Shown: positions 1 through 6,874 of the stretch, piece after piece | Position numbering within the stretch: position 1 is the first letter of the stretch | Layout: each line of letters begins with the position of its first letter | Position numbers and translations under genes: made by a program | Assembly (NCBI GenBank): GCA_900552935.1 | Contig: USBN01000028.1 | Span: forward strand, 1-18,665 | Direction of reading: 5' to 3' | From: an uncultured Coriobacteriaceae bacterium | GTDB taxonomy: Bacteria; Actinomycetota; Coriobacteriia; Coriobacteriales; Atopobiaceae | DNA: 18,665 bases | Notes under the pieces: generated by a model | Told to the model about the DNA's origin: nothing | Database searches by the model: none | What the model saw: only the letters and a program-made list of their open reading frames with translations

Positions 1-1663
1 CTTCAACCCCTATCTGATGGAGAAGAACCAGTTCGCCGGTGCCTATCTCTCCGTCGTTGAGAGCATCTCCAAGCTCGTCGCTGCTGGCTTCGCCCACCGC
101 GACGCCTATCTCTCCTTCCAGGAGTACTTCGAGCGCCTGCGCACCGAGCCCGAGCGCTGGGGCAAGCCCATGGCCGCCGTCCTCGGCGCCCTCATGGCCC
201 AGATGGACCTTGGCGCGGGCGCCATTGGCGGCAAGGACTCGATGAGCGGCAGCTTCGAGGATGCCGAGGGCGAGCTCAACGTCCCGCCCACCCTCATCAG
301 CTTCGCCGTCGCCGTGGGCAAGGCCGCCCGCGCCACCTCGCCTGAGTTCAAGGCCAGCGGCCACCGCGTCATCTGCGTCGGGCCCGCCGAGTACGGCGAC
401 GACTACCGCCCGAACGCCACCGGCCTGCTCGAGACCTTCGATGTCATCGAGAAGCTCGTGGGCGACGGCGCCACGCTCGCCATCTCCACGCCCGGCTACG
501 GCGGCGAAGCCGAGGCCCTGTTCAAGATGTGCGTCGGCAACCAGCTCGGCGTCGCCCTCGTCGAGGACGTCCCCGCCGACAGCCTGTTCGACCCGGCTTA
601 TGGCAGCTTCCTCGTGGAGCTCGCCGACGGAGCCGAGCTGCCCGCCTCGACTGACAACGTCTCCGTCGAGCTCCTCGGCACCACGACCGAGGCCTACGAG
701 TTCGTGGCCGCCGGCGAGACCTGCGATCTCGCGACCCTCCAGGAGGCTTGGGAGAGCGGTATCGAGGGCGTGTTCCCCTACCGCACCAAGGTCGAGGCCG
801 AGAAGGTCGATGCAATCGACTACCAGGCCAAGGACGTCCACGTCTTCAGTGGCGCCAAGCTCGGTCGCCCGCGCGTAACCATCCCCGTCTTCCCAGGCAA
901 CAACTGCGAGTATGACTCCGCCCGCGCCTTCACCGCCGCCGGTGCCGACGCCGACGTCTTCGTCATCAACAACCTCACGCCCGCCGCTGTTGCAGAGAGC
1001 ACCCACGAGCTCGCCGAGCGCATCCGCAAGAGCCAGATCGTCATGATCCCGGGTGGCTTCTCCGGCGGCGACGAGCCCGATGGCTCCGCCAAGTTCATCA
1101 CGGCCTTCTTCCGCGCCCCCGAGGTCACCGAGGCGGTCCGCGAGCTGCTCCAGCAGCGTGACGGCCTCATGCTCGGCATCTGCAACGGCTTCCAGGCCCT
1201 TATCAAGCTTGGCCTCGTTCCCTACGGCGACATCGTCGACGCCACGCCTGAGGCGCCCACGCTGACGTTCAACACCATCGGCCGCCACCAGAGCCGCCTC
1301 GTGCGCACCCGCGTCGCGAGCAACCTCTCGCCGTGGCTCGCCCAGTGCGAGCAGGGCAGCGACTACACCGTCGCCATCTCCCATGGTGAGGGCCGCTTCG
1401 TCGCCAGCGACGAGGTTCTCGCCCAGCTCATCGCCAATGGCCAGATCGCCACGCAGTACGTCGACGAAGCCGGCGTCCCGAGCATGGACCTCGACGTGAA
1501 CCCGAACGGCTCCATCGCCTGCGTCGAGGGCATCACCAGCCCGGACGGCCGCGTCTTCGGCAAGATGGGCCACGTCGAGCGGCGCGGCGACGGCCTCTAC
1601 GCCAACGTACCGGGCAACAAGTTCATGCCCGTCTTCGAGAGCGGCGTGAAGTACTTCATGTAA
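1..1663 (+). CDS. purL: Phosphoribosylformylglycinamidine synthase (PurL, long form), C-terminal part
   Basis: The frame is open from base 2, so this is the 3' part (about 553 residues) of a gene that begins left of the window. The enzyme converts FGAR, glutamine and ATP to FGAM in purine biosynthesis in the cytosol. The first half (to about base 870) is the AIRS-like second synthase half, with the stretch GAGAIGGKDSMSG. From about base 875 follows a class I glutamine amidotransferase domain opening with RVTIPVFPGNNCEYDSARAF. The nucleophile cysteine lies in LMLGICNGFQ (codon 1181-1183), and the His-x-Glu pair of the triad in SHGEGRF (His 1382-1384, Glu 1388-1390). All triad residues are present, so the glutaminase looks active. 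A fused synthase plus glutaminase is the long PurL type; the wording resembles the clostridial/coriobacterial subgroup (from memory). It ends in TAA, with a palindrome and a terminator directly downstream. Family assignment is certain; the N-terminus is not visible. Confidence 0.97.
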   Translation, partial: FNPYLMEKNQFAGAYLSVVESISKLVAAGFAHRDAYLSFQEYFERLRTEPERWGKPMAAVLGALMAQMDLGAGAIGGKDSMSGSFEDAEGELNVPPTLISFAVAVGKAARATSPEFKASGHRVICVGPAEYGDDYRPNATGLLETFDVIEKLVGDGATLAISTPGYGGEAEALFKMCVGNQLGVALVEDVPADSLFDPAYGSFLVELADGAELPASTDNVSVELLGTTTEAYEFVAAGETCDLATLQEAWESGIEGVFPYRTKVEAEKVDAIDYQAKDVHVFSGAKLGRPRVTIPVFPGNNCEYDSARAFTAAGADADVFVINNLTPAAVAESTHELAERIRKSQIVMIPGGFSGGDEPDGSAKFITAFFRAPEVTEAVRELLQQRDGLMLGICNGFQALIKLGLVPYGDIVDATPEAPTLTFNTIGRHQSRLVRTRVASNLSPWLAQCEQGSDYTVAISHGEGRFVASDEVLAQLIANGQIATQYVDEAGVPSMDLDVNPNGSIACVEGITSPDGRVFGKMGHVERRGDGLYANVPGNKFMPVFESGVKYFM

Positions 1664-1693
1664 CCTGAAAAAGGGACAGTCCCTTTTTCAGGT
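1663..1693. repeat. Perfect palindromic repeat with GGGACAGTCCC core
   Basis: Arms ACCTGAAAAAGGGA (1663-1676) and TCCCTTTTTCAGGT (1680-1693) are exact reverse complements around a CAG loop. The element begins at the last base of the purL stop codon. It has no T-run after the stem, and a normal terminator follows 38 bp later, so it does not look like a simple terminator. Because of the symmetry, one frame on each strand reads the same peptide, PEKGTVPFSG. I recall GGGACAGTCCC-type palindromes as dispersed in coriobacterial genomes, which would make this a REP-like element; that part is from memory. Confidence 0.7.
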
Positions 1694-1731
1694 GGCAGCC
1701 GTCCGTCACTCAGGCAGCCACTTGCCATCAG

Positions 1732-1767
1732 GCGCCCCGGTTCCCTCGCGAGCCGGGGCGCTTTTTT
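1732..1767 (+). terminator. Intrinsic terminator of purL
   Basis: A 9-bp perfect GC-rich stem (GCGCCCCGG 1732-1740 with CCGGGGCGC 1753-1761) and a 12-nt loop are followed by six Ts at 1762-1767. It ends purL transcription before the M42 peptidase gene. Confidence 0.92.
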
Positions 1768-1855
1768 GTGCGCCGGCGCCCGAGCCTCGGCGTCGTTCGC
1801 CCCACGTCTGACAGATAATGGAGGACAAGCAACAACCACGACCACGGAGCAAACC

Positions 1856-2875
1856 TTGGATTCCAACCTCACCTACATCGCGGAGCGCCTCACCGAGCTC
1901 ACCGCCATCCCCAGCCCCACCGGCTACACCAAGCATGCAGCGGACTATCTCGTGAAGACCCTCACCGAGCTTGGCTTCGCGCCCGAAATCTCTAACAAGG
2001 GCAACGTGCTCGTCCAGCTGGGCGGCGAGGGCAACCCCCTCGTACTCGCCAGCCATATCGACACGCTCGGCGTCATGATCCGCTCCATCAAGGACAACGG
2101 CCGCCTGCGCCCCACGACCCTCGGCGGCCACCAGTGGCGTACCGCGGATGGCGAAAACTGCACCGTCCACACGCGTGACGGCCACACCTACACCGGCGTC
2201 GTCCTCAACACCGAGCCCTCCGCCCACGTCGCAGACGACAAGGTCGAGCAGATTGAGAAGAACATGGAGATCCTCCTCGACGAGAACGTAGCCACGAAGG
2301 ACGAGGTCCTGGCTCTGGGCATTCAGACGGGCGACATCATCGCCATGGACCCGCGCACCACGATCACGGAGAGCGGTTACATCAAGAGCCGCTTCCTGGA
2401 TGACAAGCTCTCCGCCTCGATCCTCATCGGCTTCGCCCGCGCCGTCGCCGCCGGCGAGATCACGCTCGGCCGCAAGGTCTCCCTGCTGTTCACGGTTTAC
2501 GAGGAGGTCGGTCACGGCGGCAGCGTCGTGCCGGAGGACACCCGCGACATGATCAGTGTCGACATGGGTTGCGTGGGTGCGGACCTCGGCTGCACCGAGC
2601 GCATGGTTTCGATCTGTGCCAAGGACTCGGGTGGCCCGTACAACTATGATGTCGTAAGCGACCTCGCGGCGGCGGCCAAGACTGCCGGCCTCGACTACGC
2701 GATCGACGTCTACCCGCACTACGGCTCTGATGTCGAGGCCACGCTCACGGCCGGCTTCGACATCCGACACGGCCTCATCGGCCCTGGCGTCTACGCCTCG
2801 CACAACTACGAGCGCTCCCACATGGACGGTGTCCGCAACACGTTCGAGCTGCTCCGCGCCTACGTCGCTCTGTAG
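1856..2875 (+). CDS. M42 family metallopeptidase (glutamyl aminopeptidase-like)
   Basis: Predicted cytosolic, di-metal aminopeptidase-type hydrolase of 339 residues acting on short peptides. The in-frame ORF extends upstream into the purL terminator, so an earlier start is unlikely. No ATG precedes the conserved core; the best start is TTG 1856, with GGAG at 1846-1849 six bases before it, giving MDSNLTYIAERLTELTAIPSPTG, which fits the family N-terminus. Metal and catalytic residues are visible: H67 and D69 in SHIDTLG, D182-D183 in FLDDKLS, E216-E217 in YEEVGHGG, the VDMG stretch, and a C-terminal His in SHNYERSH (H316/H322). The SPTGYT, YEEVGHGG and SHNYERSH wording resembles the M42 subgroup known from osmoprotectant NAGGN clusters (from memory), but no NAGGN synthesis genes are nearby. 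It is a single-gene unit between two terminators. The last 11 codons are repeated in frame directly after the stop. The exact substrate is unknown. Confidence 0.93.
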   Translation: MDSNLTYIAERLTELTAIPSPTGYTKHAADYLVKTLTELGFAPEISNKGNVLVQLGGEGNPLVLASHIDTLGVMIRSIKDNGRLRPTTLGGHQWRTADGENCTVHTRDGHTYTGVVLNTEPSAHVADDKVEQIEKNMEILLDENVATKDEVLALGIQTGDIIAMDPRTTITESGYIKSRFLDDKLSASILIGFARAVAAGEITLGRKVSLLFTVYEEVGHGGSVVPEDTRDMISVDMGCVGADLGCTERMVSICAKDSGGPYNYDVVSDLAAAAKTAGLDYAIDVYPHYGSDVEATLTAGFDIRHGLIGPGVYASHNYERSHMDGVRNTFELLRAYVAL

Positions 2876-2909
2876 GTCGAGCTGCTCCGCGCCTACGTCG
2901 CGCTGTAGA
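2844..2909 (+). repeat. 33-bp tandem duplication of the M42 gene 3' end
   Basis: Copy 1 (2844-2876) covers the last ten sense codons and stop of the peptidase; copy 2 (2877-2909) repeats it with two differences. One is GCT to GCG, silent for Ala, and the other is the base after the stop. The period is 33 bp, so copy 2 is in the same frame and would encode VELLRAYVAL plus TAG if the first TAG were read through. It looks like a replication-slippage duplication. Confidence 0.95.
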
Positions 2910-2931
2910 GATACCAAAGCCCGCTAGACGC

Positions 2932-2971
2932 AAAAGCGCGCCCGCACGGTCAACGTGCAGGCGCGCTTTTT
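2932..2971 (+). terminator. Intrinsic terminator of the M42 peptidase gene
   Basis: The stem AGCGCGCCCGCACG pairs with CGTGCAGGCGCGCT with one mismatch, around a GTCAA loop, and ends in five Ts (2967-2971). The A-run before the stem makes it partly symmetrical. Confidence 0.9.
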
Positions 2972-3022
2972 GTAAGAACAGGAATTGGCGGGCAATCGCC
3001 CCGAACCCAATTTCACAGCAAG

Positions 3023-3051
3023 AGGGCGAGCCAGATCGTCAGGCTCGCCCT
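3023..3051 (-). terminator. Hairpin after the dehydrogenase gene, probable terminator
   Basis: Perfect 10-bp arms AGGGCGAGCC (3023-3032) and GGCTCGCCCT (3042-3051) enclose a 9-nt loop. It sits just past the minus-strand stop at 3060. The tract after the stem on the minus strand is poor in T, so this is a likely but not textbook terminator. Confidence 0.6.
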
Positions 3052-3059
3052 CCGTTTCG

Positions 3060-4031
3060 CTACAGCTTCTTGTGAAGCTTCAGCAGCTCGATAAGCATAT
3101 GGTCGCGGTACTCCGCTAGGCTCTCGGGCGTATTGCCCGTCTGTGCGGGGCGCGCGGCAAGCTCGGCGTTCACGCCATCTTGTGCCACCTGCGCAAACTC
3201 GGGCGGGAAGCTCTTCCAGTCCGCCATGTCCTCAAGCCACAGGTTGATCGAGTCATTGAGGTGATTCATGAGGCCGGACACGCCGCCCTTGCCGCCACCC
3301 AGCTCAAACACGAGAGACGGCCCCATGATGCCCCAGCGAATGCCCGGGCCAAAGGTCACCGCCTTGTCAGCGTCCTCGATGCTGCACACGCCGGAAAGCA
3401 CGAGGTTCGCCACCTCACGGTACAGCGCCATCTGAAGCCTGTTGCAAATAAAGCCGAGGGCCTCCTTCTGCAGCACGACCGGCTCCATACCAATAGCCGT
3501 ATAGAACGCCTTGGCACGTTCGACGGTCTCCTCGCTGGTCTTCTCTCCCTTCGTGATCTCCACGAGCGGAATGAGGTGAGGCGGGTTGTAGGGATGGCCG
3601 CCACAGAAGCGCTCTGGATGCTCGGCGTTCTTGGCGATCTCAGTCACGAGCAGACCAGACGTCGAGCTCGCGACGATGGCGTCTGGCTCTGCCGCCGCCT
3701 CGATCTCCTTTACGAGCTCCCATTTGACCTCATAGTGCTCAGCCGAGGACTCCTGGATGAACTGTGCGCCCGCGACCGCCTCGGCAATGGAGGTGGTGTA
3801 ATGGATACGCTCCGCGATTGCCGCCGACTCTTCCTCCGTATAGACGCCATTCTTCACGAGGGACTCTAGCGAAGCCGCCACACGCTCGCGCGCGAGCTCG
3901 CTCGATTCCTCCGTGCGGTTCTGCGCCCACACGTCAAGCCCAGCCATCGCAAACTTAAGCGCGTAGCTATACCCGATGACGCCGGCACCGACCGACGCCA
4001 CCTTCTTAATCTGGATGCCATCAATCTCCAT
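3060..4031 (-). CDS. 3-hydroxyacyl-CoA dehydrogenase family protein (L-carnitine/L-gulonate dehydrogenase-like)
   Basis: NAD-dependent oxidation of a 3-hydroxy group, 323 residues, cytosolic. The Rossmann fingerprint GAGVIG lies at residues 15-20. Catalytic residues spaced as in 3-hydroxyacyl-CoA dehydrogenases can be placed: S125 in SSTSG, H146 in GGHPYNPPHLIPLVEIT, E158, and N197 in GFICNRLQ. The C-terminal domain has FGPGIRWGIMGP, typical of the lambda-crystallin/L-gulonate 3-dehydrogenase and L-carnitine dehydrogenase branch rather than classic 3-hydroxybutyryl-CoA dehydrogenase. The start at 4031 was chosen because GGGAGG lies 6 nt upstream and the Rossmann strand begins right after it; the longer ORF adds a non-conserved leader overlapping the gene upstream. 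It lies 64 bp after the DUF2798 gene on the same strand, probably in one transcript. No thiolase, CoA transferase or carnitine genes are adjacent, so the substrate is open. Confidence 0.9.
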   Translation of the reverse strand: MEIDGIQIKKVASVGAGVIGYSYALKFAMAGLDVWAQNRTEESSELARERVAASLESLVKNGVYTEEESAAIAERIHYTTSIAEAVAGAQFIQESSAEHYEVKWELVKEIEAAAEPDAIVASSTSGLLVTEIAKNAEHPERFCGGHPYNPPHLIPLVEITKGEKTSEETVERAKAFYTAIGMEPVVLQKEALGFICNRLQMALYREVANLVLSGVCSIEDADKAVTFGPGIRWGIMGPSLVFELGGGKGGVSGLMNHLNDSINLWLEDMADWKSFPPEFAQVAQDGVNAELAARPAQTGNTPESLAEYRDHMLIELLKLHKKL

Positions 4032-4095
4032 GCAATGCCTCCCAGCCGAGGAAACGCGGGTCTCGTAAGCCCACCTTCCCTGAGTATAGGTCTGG

Positions 4096-4656
4096 TTACA
4101 CTGCCTCGACAGCGAAGTCATCCGCCTCGTCCTCGCCGCCAATGACCCCGGGGTCCGTCAGCTCAATCGGCTCCTCAAGCACGGTCCCCACGGGGAATGC
4201 GCGGCGGAACACAAAGCGAGCGAAGGGCCCGGCGACGAGGAGGTTCCACGGCAGGGCCATCACGAAGTTCCAGGGGATGTTCGAAAGCCAGGCCATGGGG
4301 ACGATCGCGAGCGTACCGGCATGGAAGGCTCCCTCAAAGGCGCCGTAGAGCGACATGATAATCACCATCGGCACTACCATGCAGCCAGAGACCGCGAGCG
4401 TCATGGCGCGAGGAGAACTCTTGCCCGGGGTCACGAGGTACTTGAACGCGAGGCCTTTGGCGAGCGGTCCCGCGATAAACACGTCGCACAGCATCGCGAA
4501 GATGTAGGCGGGCGGGAAGCCGACCCACGCGTCGACGATGACATCCATCCCAACGTGACCGTACATGCGCGCGACGTTGTAGATGGACATCCAAAGCACC
4601 ATGCAGAAGCACATGATGACGGTGAAGATCAGGCTCTCTCGCTTGTTGGTAGGCAT
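4096..4656 (-). CDS. DUF2798 family membrane protein
   Basis: Integral membrane protein of 186 residues. Four hydrophobic segments are visible: residues about 8-30, 45-65, 85-110 and 120-150. The two halves look like repeats of each other, each with an N/W-rich start and a GPLAK or GPFAR turn (residues about 63-67 and 144-148), which is typical of DUF2798. The C-terminal tail is acidic (GEDEADDF). The start ATG at 4656 has a GGAGAGG box about 12 nt upstream, somewhat far. It is upstream of and probably co-transcribed with the dehydrogenase gene. Its biochemical function is unknown; the link to the dehydrogenase could mean transport or membrane association but is only positional. Confidence 0.82.
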   Translation of the reverse strand: MPTNKRESLIFTVIMCFCMVLWMSIYNVARMYGHVGMDVIVDAWVGFPPAYIFAMLCDVFIAGPLAKGLAFKYLVTPGKSSPRAMTLAVSGCMVVPMVIIMSLYGAFEGAFHAGTLAIVPMAWLSNIPWNFVMALPWNLLVAGPFARFVFRRAFPVGTVLEEPIELTDPGVIGGEDEADDFAVEAV

Positions 4657-4683
4657 ATGTGGGCGATTCCTCTCCGTTTGTCT

Positions 4684-4702
4684 CCGCAGGCTGTGCCTGC
4701 GG
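4684..4702 (-). promoter_or_regulatory. Small hairpin in the leader of the DUF2798 gene
   Basis: Arms CCGCAGG (4684-4690) and CCTGCGG (4696-4702) enclose a 5-nt loop. The hairpin sits between the upstream terminator (4719-4760) and the ribosome-binding box of DUF2798. It could be part of a leader structure; no known riboswitch was recognised. Confidence 0.4.
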
Positions 4703-4718
4703 CGGTAGCCGCGCCAAC

Positions 4719-4760
4719 AAAAAAACGGGCGAGACGAAGTCTGAACTTCATCTCGCCCGT
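4719..4760 (-). terminator. Strong minus-strand intrinsic terminator ahead of the DUF2798 gene
   Basis: Read on the minus strand, ACGGGCGAGATGAAGT pairs with ACTTCGTCTCGCCCGT with a single mismatch and a 4-nt loop, followed by seven Ts (complement of 4719-4725). It ends only 62 bp before the DUF2798 start and about 200 bp after the DUF1893-like stop. It either terminates that upstream gene or acts as an attenuator in the DUF2798 leader. Confidence 0.85.
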
Positions 4761-4958
4761 ATGCGTATGCATGGCTGCGACTACATCCTATGTTGCATGG
4801 GCAACCCTACCACGAAACGCCATCCCTTCGTAAGCGTTAAGTTTGTGGAGACACCCAGACAAGCGGGCGCGGCCCGAGAGGCGCACGCGGTGTGAACGAA
4901 GCCGCAGATCAAGCGCGAGCCATCAAAGCACGCAGCAAAACGACGAAGAAGGAGCGCC

Positions 4959-5411
4959 CTACTTGGCCCAGGGCACGCTGCAGCTGGGATTTTCCTCGGA
5001 GGAGAACTTCTTCTCAAGGAACTCCCACATCTCGTCCTCGGTCTCCATGGTGGAGAGAGCCTTCTCAACAGGGCAGACCTTCGAGGGATCCTTGGAGGAC
5101 TTCACGAGTTCAACGTCCTCCTCGGCATAGAACTCGAAGCCGTTGCTCTCGAGGAAACGACGGCCCGGCTGAGAGAGCTGACGGCACGCAAACCTCTTGA
5201 CGCCAAGCCTCTTTCCCACGGTCGAAAGCGCGGCGCCTAGCTGAGTGGCCACAAGGGCGTACGCGCCGGGAACCTCATTAGCGAGCATCGCCTTGACGAT
5301 GGTGCCAGCCGGGCTCTTCTGAGCGCTCCAAACGACCTCGCCGGCCTCGGAGACAAGCGCGACAAGCGCGCCATCAGCGGTGCCGATCTCAAGCAGTTCT
5401 TCATTGGTCAT
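4959..5411 (-). CDS. DUF1893-like protein
   Basis: Small cytosolic protein of 150 residues. The second half has the DUF1893 pattern: a variable helix region rich in GAAL, then a strand ending in GFEFY, then DPSKVCPVEKAL (residues 108-119, with Cys113) and a short acidic helix. DUF1893 proteins (Thermotoga TM1506 group) have, to my memory, a deaminase-like fold without a proven activity. C76 and C113 are the most notable cysteines; no His/Cys-x-x-Cys zinc motif of true cytidine deaminases is seen. The start at 5411 is supported by AGGAGGG seven bases upstream. It is apparently a single gene. The extra C-terminal tail after about residue 137 is non-conserved. The function is unknown. Confidence 0.72.
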   Translation of the reverse strand: MTNEELLEIGTADGALVALVSEAGEVVWSAQKSPAGTIVKAMLANEVPGAYALVATQLGAALSTVGKRLGVKRFACRQLSQPGRRFLESNGFEFYAEEDVELVKSSKDPSKVCPVEKALSTMETEDEMWEFLEKKFSSEENPSCSVPWAK

Positions 5412-5516
5412 CGTATGACCCTCCTATCGCACTGACTTACGAGGCGCAAACCCCGCTCTTCTCTGCCGCACTTCTACCCACATAGTTACGTTACTAAACA
5501 GATGAGACCAAGCAGA

Positions 5517-5552
5517 AGCGGGGTGGAACGGATTTCTCCGCCCCACCCCGCT
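5517..5552 (-). terminator. Long hairpin after patB-like gene
   Basis: On the minus strand AGCGGGGTGG pairs with CCACCCCGCT, then GG faces TT (two G-U wobbles in RNA), then CGGA pairs with TCCG around a GAAA tetraloop, giving a 16-bp stem. On the plus strand the wobbles would be A/C mismatches, so the structure favours minus-strand RNA, i.e. the transcript of the C-S lyase ending at 5599. The downstream T-tract is weak (TCTGCTTGG). Confidence 0.72.
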
Positions 5553-5598
5553 GTCAGCTACTTAGTGCAGCTTGGCTTTAGTCGCTTGCGCGTAAGAA

Positions 5599-6780
5599 TT
5601 AGGCGCGAGCCTTGACGGCAGCCTCGATGCGCTTAGCGCCCTCCATGACCATGGAGCGCGGAGCGGCGAAGTTGAAGCGCATGAAGCCGAAGCCCTCCTT
5701 GGCGCCGAAGGTGGTGCCGTCGTTCAGCAGGACCTTAGCGTCGTTGAACATGAAGTCCTTGAGCTCCTGCTGGGTCTCGAAGCCGAGGCCGCGGCAGTCG
5801 AGCCAGCTCATGAAGGTGGCCTCGGGCTTGATGGCGGTGATGCCCGGGACGTTCTCGTTGATGTAGTCAACGAACATGTCGCGAGTGCCGTTGAGGTAAG
5901 CGAGGCACTGATCAGCGTAGTCGTCGCACTGGCCGAAGCAGACCTCGAGGGCGATGTTGCCGAAGATGTTGCGGCCCATGCCCTTGGCGTAAGCCTGCTG
6001 GTTCATCATGCGGCGGTAGATCTTCTCGTTGTGCGTAAACCAAGCGGCGGTACGGAAGGCAGCGATGTTGAAGGTCTTGGCCGGGTTGACGAAGGTAATG
6101 GAGTTGTTAGCGAACTCCTCGGAGATGGAGCAGAACGGGATGAACTCGCCGCCGTCGTAGACGATGTCAGCGTGGATCTCGTCGATGCCGACCATGACGT
6201 CGTTGGCGATGCAGAGCTCGCCCATACGAGTGAGCTCCTCGCGGGTGAAGTTGCGGCCGGTCGGGTTCTGCGGGTTGCAGATGAACATGACCTTGAGGGC
6301 GGGATCCTTGAGCTTCTTCTCAAGGTCCTCCCAGTCAATCTCGTAGCGACCGTCGACGAGCTTCATCTCGTTGTAGACGAGCTGACGGCCGTTGTTCTTG
6401 ATGAGGCCGTGGAACGGCGGGTAAACCGGGGTCTGGAGAAGGACCTTATCGCCGACGGCGGAGAACTCCTTGACGACCCAGATCATGGCCATGATGACGT
6501 TCGGCGAGAAGTCGATGTAGTCGGGGTTCAGCACGGTGTTGTGACGAACCTTGTACCAACGAGCGACGGCGTTCTCGAAAGCGGAGTCGATGTAGGGGTA
6601 GCCGTAGTGGGGCATGTCGACGCGCTTGTGGAGGGCCTCGGTGAGCTCAACCGGGCTCTGGAACTCGGAGTCAGCGATCCAGAACGGGAGGACGTCGTCC
6701 GGGCAGAGGGACGGGTCAAACTTCTTGGCGTCGGTGCCGCGGCGATCAACGCCCTTATCGAAATCGTAAACGTGGCTCAT
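5599..6780 (-). CDS. patB: PatB/MalY-type PLP aminotransferase, putative C-S (cystathionine beta-) lyase
   Basis: PLP enzyme of 393 residues, fold type I class I/II aminotransferase family, predicted to cleave C-S bonds of cystathionine, cysteine or related conjugates to pyruvate, ammonia and a thiol. Motifs in order: FWIADSEFQSPVELTEALHKR and HYGYP near the N-terminus, LLQTPVYPPF, CNPQNPTGRNF, DEIHADIVY with D200 (binds the pyridine N), and NPAKTFNIAAF with K235 as the Schiff-base lysine. The N-terminal WIADSEF deviates from the usual WVADMDF. The start at 6780 was chosen because GGAG lies about 7 nt upstream and MSHVYDFD matches the family N-terminus; an upstream in-frame start adds only 13 residues. 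It follows the DcuC-family carrier by 94 bp on the same strand, probably as one operon under the MarR-type regulator upstream. An aminotransferase activity cannot be excluded. Confidence 0.92.
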   Translation of the reverse strand: MSHVYDFDKGVDRRGTDAKKFDPSLCPDDVLPFWIADSEFQSPVELTEALHKRVDMPHYGYPYIDSAFENAVARWYKVRHNTVLNPDYIDFSPNVIMAMIWVVKEFSAVGDKVLLQTPVYPPFHGLIKNNGRQLVYNEMKLVDGRYEIDWEDLEKKLKDPALKVMFICNPQNPTGRNFTREELTRMGELCIANDVMVGIDEIHADIVYDGGEFIPFCSISEEFANNSITFVNPAKTFNIAAFRTAAWFTHNEKIYRRMMNQQAYAKGMGRNIFGNIALEVCFGQCDDYADQCLAYLNGTRDMFVDYINENVPGITAIKPEATFMSWLDCRGLGFETQQELKDFMFNDAKVLLNDGTTFGAKEGFGFMRFNFAAPRSMVMEGAKRIEAAVKARA

Positions 6781-6874
6781 GATTTGCTCCATTTCTTTCT
6801 GAGTTAGAACGGACTGCAAAACAACGCACTACTTGGATGGTAGCAGCGGTACGTCCAGTAAAACAAGGGAGGGC

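Larger units (their letters stand above)
4657..4958. other. 302-bp intergenic region between DUF2798 and DUF1893-like genes
   Basis: It holds the minus-strand terminator (4719-4760), the small hairpin (4684-4702) and a short inverted repeat GTTGC-ATGG-GCAAC at 4792-4805. The rest (about 4806-4958) shows no convincing ORF, RNA gene or recognised riboswitch. Any promoter for the DUF2798-dehydrogenase unit must lie here if the terminator is efficient, but I could not place a good -35/-10 pair. Confidence 0.6.

Noticed and set aside
1663..1693. Palindrome as the purL terminator
   Set aside because: No T-run follows the stem, and a textbook terminator is present at 1732-1767.
1706..2917. 403-residue open frame on the minus strand opposite the M42 peptidase
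   Set aside because: It is the codon-phase shadow of a high-GC gene, with valine/aspartate/arginine-rich non-conserved sequence. The plus-strand gene has all catalytic motifs.
4806..4958. Possible riboswitch upstream of the DUF2798 gene
   Set aside because: No sequence of a known class (TPP, SAM, cobalamin, glycine, FMN) was recognised; only the downstream terminator supports the idea.
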